From positions 39,353 through 103,352 of the forward strand of contig MLAK01000582.1 of the NCBI GenBank assembly GCA_001839685.1: a DNA stretch of 64,000 nt. The letters are read 5' to 3'. This document shows, in pieces, positions 58,890 to 64,000 of the stretch (the stretch's first letter is position 1; the number at the start of each line of letters is the position of its first letter). Below the pieces are notes generated by a model. The model worked only from the letters and a program-made list of their open reading frames with translations. It searched no databases and had not been told where the DNA came from. The stretch is from Tritrichomonas foetus. Taxonomy: Eukaryota; Parabasalia; Tritrichomonadida; Tritrichomonadidae. The translations under genes and the position numbers were made by a program.

Positions 58890-59961
58890 GAAGAAAAAAG
58901 GGAATTCGAGAAATTTATATACGTTTAATATTATAATGACGATAAGAATGACCAAATATTGATTCAATCAATGATATCATACTAAAACACATAAAGATTG
59001 ATGGACTCGATTTAACATGAAAAATAAATAGATAGATACACCCCCAGTCATTAAAAACTATGATAGGTTAGAGGACATTCATCGGCTATGTCTTTACCGG
59101 TTCCATTCCAATCACTTTTCTCTTGTAATTAGTTCATTATTTTATGGATTGATTTCCTATATGGAATTTTAACTCTTTGAAATCATTGCGTTTGCTTTTC
59201 AATGAATAGTTTTCACATTTGGAATTATTTCAATCATCATAAAAGCTTTGAAACCAATAATAGAGAATATCGTTATACATTTTAAAAGTATTATTTCTTT
59301 ATTTAAGGCTGATTTTCTGCATTTCAACGGAATTTGTGATTTTGTGTTCGAATCACAAATTGACCAATCGATATTTAATCATAATTTGATTAGTTCCCTT
59401 CATATTCTTTAACCTATACTCATATTCACACCTAGATAATCATGAAGATAAAAAATAGTGAAGTGAGTGAATCCGATATCGTTTTTTATTTTGAGACTCA
59501 TATTCCTATATCGTTAGAATCTATCAGATAATAGTGAGAGGAAATACTTCAACCCAAGCTAGCTACCAACGTGTCAACCATTCTACTATTGAAATTTATT
59601 CAAAAAAATATCTCTTTCAATTTTTCGTAGAATTTGAGAGCGCGGAGGAAATATCTGTCCTTTGAAAAACTCATGATTCAATTATTCCATTCAAAATATT
59701 GAATTCATTTATGTTCCTTCAATTCTTTGCCATTCATGGTCTCAAATTTAGTTTTTTGATGAAGTGAAGATATCTTTTCAATTTTCTTTTCACTTTTTCC
59801 TCTCTGAGCATGTTGGTTTTATTCAATCAAAATGTAATATTGGTTATTCGATTTCCCATTTATGAGAATTCTATGAGTATTCTCACTTAAATATTCAATA
59901 TTTCAATTCCTCTCTGAAATTCTCTCAATTTTCTTTTAATATTACTTCACATAGTTCTCTG
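58890..59961. other. Divergent intergenic region
   Basis: About 1.07 kb. TCATTATAAT (minus, 58930-58939) and TCACATAGTT (plus, 59947-59956) are Inr-like sites for the flanking genes. A perfect 11-bp inverted repeat (AATTTGTGATT and its complement) lies near 59331-59360; it mimics a tRNA T-arm, but no tRNA can be built around it. Confidence 0.5.
59947..59956 (+). promoter_or_regulatory. Inr-like site of adenylosuccinate synthetase
   Basis: TCACATAGTT lies 5 bases upstream of the ATG at 59962 and fits the Inr consensus. Confidence 0.6.
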
Positions 59962-61239
59962 ATGATCACTGCAATCGTTGGAGCCAACTGGGGTGATGAA
60001 GGAAAAGGCAAAATAACTGACATGCTTGCCCATGAATCTGATATTGTTTGTCGTTTCCAAGGAGGTGCAAATGCTGGTCACACGATTATCAACGACTACG
60101 GAAAATTCATTTTACATCTTTTGCCATCAGGCGTATTTAATCCAAATTGTACATGCTTTATTGGAAATGGTGTCGCTCTTGATGTTAACGAATTCCGAAA
60201 AGAATTGGCACAAATTGAAGCTCAAAATGTTCCAAAGCCAAAAATTGCCATTTCTGAAAGAGTTCAAATTCTTATGCCATATCATAAACTTCTCGATCAG
60301 TATGAAGAAGAAAGATTAGCAAATAGGCAATTTGGTTCAACCAGATCAGGCATCGCTCCATTCTATTCCGATAAATATGCTAAAATTGGATTCCAACTCT
60401 GGGAAATTTTCGATGATTCATATTTCAAAGACAAACTTCATAATGTTTTAAGTATTAAAAACTTGATTCTTGAACATGTTTATCATAAGCCTACCTTAAA
60501 CTTTGATGGAATATATAATGAAGTAGTCTCATATCGTCCAATTATTGAGCCATATATTGTTCAACCAGTTGAATGGATTCATCAAGCAATTAAAGACAAC
60601 AAAAAGATTCTTCTTGAAGGACAACTTGGTTCATTAAAAGATCCAGACATGGGAATTTATCCATTCACAACATCATCATCACCAATTGCTGGATTTGCTT
60701 CAGTTGGTGCTTCTATCCCACCTTATTTAATCAAAGACATTATTTGTGTTGTTAAAGCTTATTCTTCAGCTGTTGGAGCTGGCGCATTTGTTTCTGAAAT
60801 TTTTGGAGAAGAAGCAGAAGAGCTCAGACAAAGAGGAGGTGATGGTGGTGAATTTGGTGCCACTACAGGAAGACCCCGACGAATGGGCTGGTTTGATTGT
60901 GTTGCAACTCGATATGGATGCATGTGCCAAGGCGCCACTCGAGTCGCTTTCACTGTTCTTGATGTTTTAAGTTACCTTGATGTAATTCCAGTTTGTGTTG
61001 CTTATGAACTTGATGGGCAACAAATACATGAATTCCCAACAACTTCTAAATTGGATCGTTGCAAACCAGTTCTGAAGGAGCTTCCTGGTTGGAAGACTGA
61101 CATTCGTGGAATTACAAAATATGAAGACCTTCCAGAAAATTGTCGGAAATATGTCGAATTTGTGGAATCTCAAATTGAATGTCCAATTAAGATAGTTTCC
61201 AATGGTCCTGCTAGAGCAGATATTATATATCGTGAATAA
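59962..61239 (+). CDS. purA: Adenylosuccinate synthetase
   Basis: A 425-residue enzyme that joins IMP and aspartate using GTP, the first step from IMP to AMP. The start has VGANWGDEGKGK (residues 6-17, catalytic Asp12), followed by QGGANAGHT with catalytic His40. STRSGIAPFYSDK, LLEGQLGS, FTTSSSPIAG and GATTGRPRRMGWFD supply the IMP, GTP and aspartate sites. Length matches bacterial and eukaryotic enzymes (about 430). All key residues are intact. Trichomonads cannot make purines de novo, so it would act on salvaged IMP. The stop is in a TAAA context. Confidence 0.95.
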   Translation: MITAIVGANWGDEGKGKITDMLAHESDIVCRFQGGANAGHTIINDYGKFILHLLPSGVFNPNCTCFIGNGVALDVNEFRKELAQIEAQNVPKPKIAISERVQILMPYHKLLDQYEEERLANRQFGSTRSGIAPFYSDKYAKIGFQLWEIFDDSYFKDKLHNVLSIKNLILEHVYHKPTLNFDGIYNEVVSYRPIIEPYIVQPVEWIHQAIKDNKKILLEGQLGSLKDPDMGIYPFTTSSSPIAGFASVGASIPPYLIKDIICVVKAYSSAVGAGAFVSEIFGEEAEELRQRGGDGGEFGATTGRPRRMGWFDCVATRYGCMCQGATRVAFTVLDVLSYLDVIPVCVAYELDGQQIHEFPTTSKLDRCKPVLKELPGWKTDIRGITKYEDLPENCRKYVEFVESQIECPIKIVSNGPARADIIYRE

Positions 61240-61513
61240 ACATATACACATACATAATTTCTTTTACTTTATATTGAATTTTCATGTCTGATATTCTTAG
61301 TATTCGTTTTTGATGATTATGAGTTTATAATAATAGTGAATGTTCTCTCAACTAGTTTTCATCATAATTAATCGGAATTGTTGACTTTGATGAATATTCC
61401 ACGATTGATATGAAATCTTATTTTTTGATCACACAGAAAAGAAAATTATAAGAAATAATATTTTTTATTCACATATTTTAAAGTTGCAATAAAGAAAAAA
61501 ACAAATAATTTGA

Positions 61514-62143
61514 TTAATTGACACGTGGGCCATATACGTGAAACCTTGTGAGACATGTTTTGAAGTCATCGCCCCAATTTTGAATGACATTTACAACAAC
61601 TTGATCAAAAACAACCTCAGTTTCGAGATCAACTGTGATGGGCTCTGAAAATCCATTTAGAAGGTCAATTACTTTGGATTTCATCATTAATTCATTATCA
61701 TGATAAAATTCAAACCTTAATTGTTTAACGGCGCATGGAATTTCTGGAGTTGGTTCGAATACCAAAAATCTTGCAGCAGTCAACGAAAATGGGCGAAATG
61801 TGAAAAGTGGTGCTGTTTGTTCACCAACCCAACATGTTGGAAAGTCTTCAGGGATGGGAATATCTTTTTTGAAAATCAAATGAGGTTTTTGCAAATTATG
61901 ATATTCTCTTGTTCGAGAAGAATTCACTGAAACTAAAATCAGTTTCTTTTCTTCTTCGCTTTTTTCAATGTTTTCAACGCTGGAATCGAGATTGGCGGGG
62001 TTTAAAAGGCTCAATTTGGTTCGAATTTCTGACAGTTGTTCAAGTTCTTTGTTTATTTGCTCAATCTTCAATGAGAGTTCGCTTTGAATTACATCTAAAT
62101 CGTTTGAAAGTGAAAATACAAGCGAGAGAAGGAAGTAGATCAT
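61514..62143 (-). CDS. SUN-like secretory protein
   Basis: A 209-residue protein with an N-terminal signal-like segment (MIYFLLSLVFSLS). A coiled coil spans about 15-55, then a domain at 98-206 resembles SUN domains. The domain opens with FPTCWVGEQTAPLFTFRPF, has LTAARFLVFEPTPEIP where SUN proteins place the lipid-like beta strand, and ends with NVIQNWGDDFKTCLTRFHVY then GP, very close to the SUN ending N-x-G-x-x-x-x-TC-x-x-R-F-x-V-x-G. It would lie in the lumen of the ER or nuclear envelope. No transmembrane helix follows the signal, unlike classic SUN proteins, unless the N-terminal segment is itself the anchor. Confidence 0.6.
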   Translation of the reverse strand: MIYFLLSLVFSLSNDLDVIQSELSLKIEQINKELEQLSEIRTKLSLLNPANLDSSVENIEKSEEEKKLILVSVNSSRTREYHNLQKPHLIFKKDIPIPEDFPTCWVGEQTAPLFTFRPFSLTAARFLVFEPTPEIPCAVKQLRFEFYHDNELMMKSKVIDLLNGFSEPITVDLETEVVFDQVVVNVIQNWGDDFKTCLTRFHVYGPRVN

Positions 62144-62436
62144 TGAAATTTTTTGAATTAATCGCTAACGTTTAATAATATAGTGAAAAAGTGGATAATT
62201 GTTATCTCTCTCAGGATCTTCCTCCATGATCATTGCTTTAATTTTTTTCACCTTTATTGATTTGTGTAACATTGCTAATGCTTAGCAATATAACTGAATG
62301 ACTCAATTATTTCATTAACAATTTCAAAATAATCATGAAAACATTAGTACAAAATTATGATTGGAAAACATTTACACATAATTATAACATTGGTTTCTCT
62401 AGATTGATAAAATTTGTTCAACAGCAATTAAATCAA

Positions 62437-62784
62437 TCATTTTGTTCCAATGATCAATTTCAAACAATAATCAGGATAATTTGTAAATAGTGAATAATAT
62501 AAAAATACTATTGGAATCAAGTACAGGTAAGCAAATCCACATATCAAGATTACAACAAACGAAAAAAGAAAGAAATTAAGAATTAAATAAACATTCGGAT
62601 TCAATAACCCGTCATTTTGGGTTGTTTTAAAGCAACTATATTTTGGATCCACAACAAAGTTTTGTTGAAATGACATCGAATGTTGAAATAAAATTTGTGG
62701 TGACTGATTTTCTGATTTTTGCTGTTCAAGAATAAATTCAACATGCCGCTGTTCTTGATATCGGACAATACCAAAAGATTTCAT
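62437..62784 (-). CDS. Small membrane protein of unknown function
   Basis: A 115-residue protein with a hydrophilic N-terminal half (about 1-65) and a long hydrophobic stretch at about 66-100 that can form one or two membrane helices. A short tail ends IIGTK. No family is recognised. An Inr-like TCATTAAAAA lies 2 bases upstream of the ATG. The left end of transposon copy 2 lies 121 bases upstream. Confidence 0.5.
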   Translation of the reverse strand: MKSFGIVRYQEQRHVEFILEQQKSENQSPQILFQHSMSFQQNFVVDPKYSCFKTTQNDGLLNPNVYLILNFFLFSFVVILICGFAYLYLIPIVFLYYSLFTNYPDYCLKLIIGTK

Positions 62785-62786
62785 CC

Positions 62787-62796
62787 TTTTTAATGA
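62787..62796 (-). promoter_or_regulatory. Inr-like site of the 115-residue protein gene
   Basis: TCATTAAAAA read on the minus strand just before the ATG at 62784; it fits the Inr consensus. Confidence 0.5.
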
Positions 62797-62904
62797 TAAA
62801 ATCTTTGGTAAATTTACGGTGTGTCATTCTCAATTTTTCATAATGCTCTTCAATTATTTTCAGTATCATTTCAAAATTGAATTGATTTCAAGTAACCTTT
62901 CTAT

Positions 62905-64000
62905 AGATGTATACAAACTAACTAGCTCTAGATGTAGAAGACCATTGAGAGATCTAAATGAATAATTGTTGATATTATTGTCATCTAAAAATTATTTAAT
63001 TGTAATCCTATTAATAATATATAAATATTATAATTTAAAAATCAAGATACAGAGAAAACCAAATCCAAAAAAAAATTGTGAGAAAAAAATAAACCCAACA
63101 GAAATTTCTGAGAATTATTGAGATAAAAAGTGATTTTATAGCATTAATATCTTGATTATTTCTTATCATAAATCGTGCTTTTTATTATCATATGACCCTC
63201 CATCGAAAATTATAATGTTTTCCAAAATACAAAAATGAAGTATAAAAAAAATATTAATAATTTTGATATAAATAAAAAAAATTTAGGCATCAATGAGAAG
63301 ATTACGAATGTTTTGCCATCTAAATGGCGAGTCATCAGAAAATTCACTTGGCATCGAGTCTGGAAAAAAACATATTGGATTCCATTTTTCTTGATTTGGT
63401 CTTTCAATCGTTGTATCTGTATCCCTGCTTGAGAATGTGCTGTTGAGGACTGCCAGTCTATTTTCTTCATATACTAAAATTTTATGACAGAAAAGATTTC
63501 AATACATTCATATTTGTCAAATGGAAATTGAATTAATTCAACATCACTGAGTTAAAACTATCAAAATTTTCGCGATTTTTAATTAAAAATCGATAGAAGA
63601 AGTGTAAATAGAATTATGGGAAGCAGTATTATAATCTTTGTGATTCTTGGAAAAAAAGCTTCTCACAATTTTTTTTTAGGCTTTCTCCAAAATCGCTCTT
63701 TTTTCGGTTTAATTGTTGCAAAATTTCAAAACTATGAATAAATATGGCTCATAACTATAAAAAATAGATTTAACAATTGACTGAAAGCTGTTCACCCGAA
63801 AACTGAAACAATAGCTTCTTCAGAATCATTTTCGAAATATTTTTGAATTCGGCCATTTGCGAAGTTTGCGATAAGGGAAATTTTCGTCATTCTTTTAGCT
63901 ATTTGGGTTTTGATTTTTGACTGATGGTATTAAGTAATACTGATGATAAGGATCATTTTAGTGATTTCGTACGTTAAGACTATTTGGTTTGTATACATCT
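62905..64000. mobile_element. 1096-bp non-autonomous DNA transposon, copy 2
   Basis: Begins AGATGTATACAAAC and ends GTTTGTATACATCT exactly at the last base of the window, giving the same 1096-base length and orientation as copy 1. The two copies differ at about a dozen sites, roughly 99% identity by eye. The left flank is CTTTCTAT (62897-62904); the matching duplication should be the first eight bases beyond the window. This copy has no ambiguous bases. Confidence 0.9.
63210..63470 (-). CDS. Element-borne 86-codon frame, copy 2
   Basis: The same frame as in copy 1 (56941-57201), intact and without ambiguous bases; one codon clearly differs (His for Gln near residue 50). TCATAAAATT at 63478-63487 is an Inr-like site 7 bases upstream. 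Both copies keep the frame open, but at 99% identity that is weak evidence for selection. Confidence 0.35.
   Translation of the reverse strand: MKKIDWQSSTAHSQAGIQIQRLKDQIKKNGIQYVFFQTRCQVNFLMTRHLDGKTFVIFSLMPKFFLFISKLLIFFLYFIFVFWKTL

Noticed and set aside
59331..59360. tRNA-like T-arm (TTGTG, loop TTCGAAT, CACAA)
   Set aside because: No matching acceptor stem, D-arm or anticodon arm upstream; it is part of a simple 11-bp inverted repeat.
15023..61242. TAAA at stop codons as a polyadenylation signal
   Set aside because: It is seen at four genes (helicase, doublecortin/P-loop, 355-residue coiled coil, adenylosuccinate synthetase) but not at most others, too few to claim from this window.

Overview
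The window looks like nuclear DNA of a parabasalid protist, most likely a Tritrichomonas-like trichomonad. The DNA is AT-rich, the genes are long and I see no introns. Short intergenic regions often carry a trichomonad Initiator (Inr, TCA followed by C/T and then A/T) just upstream of an ATG. One gene (54119-54952) encodes the Inr-binding domain known from Trichomonas IBP39, a parabasalid-specific family. An adenylosuccinate synthetase fits Tritrichomonas foetus, reported to interconvert purine nucleotides, better than Trichomonas vaginalis; this species call is inference.

Layout. 0.3-1.8 kb: an MFS transporter (-). 2.2-11.7 kb: a giant cytoskeletal protein (-) with eight calponin-homology domains, a very long repeat-rich coiled coil and a ricin-like C-terminus, containing a 456-base assembly gap. 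13.2-19.4 kb: a nucleic-acid cluster with a Dbp7/DDX31 helicase, a small unknown protein, a PUM3/Puf6-like protein, ORC2 and an HMG-box protein. 20.2-27.5 kb: a doublecortin-like P-loop protein, endonuclease V and two divergent coiled-coil proteins. 27.6-32.6 kb: a 20-bp minisatellite with a gap, U2AF35, and a Mediator subunit 12-like gene broken into two reading frames. 33-37 kb and 44.7-49.2 kb: two related multi-pass membrane proteins with degenerate PAS and cyclase-like regions. 37.5-43.6 kb: ROK fructokinase, a 64-residue membrane protein, leucine carboxyl methyltransferase, a 1-kb region bounded by inverted repeats with SANT/Myb gene remnants, and coronin. 50.4-56.5 kb: a coiled-coil protein, the Inr-binding-domain protein and a reticulon-like protein. 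56.6-64 kb: two 1096-bp copies of one DNA transposon, flanking an unknown gene, adenylosuccinate synthetase, a SUN-like protein and a small membrane protein.

The genes are mostly housekeeping: cytoskeleton (CH protein, coronin), ribosome biogenesis (helicase, PUM3), replication and repair (ORC2, endonuclease V), transcription and splicing (Inr-binding protein, Med12, U2AF35), endomembranes (reticulon, SUN) and metabolism (fructokinase, adenylosuccinate synthetase). The least expected parts are the transposon copies, one with a perfect 8-bp target duplication; the inverted-repeat element with SANT remnants; the architecture of the giant CH protein; and a repeated promoter motif shared by the two ribosome-biogenesis genes. 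Family assignments come from reading the sequence, not from database searches.
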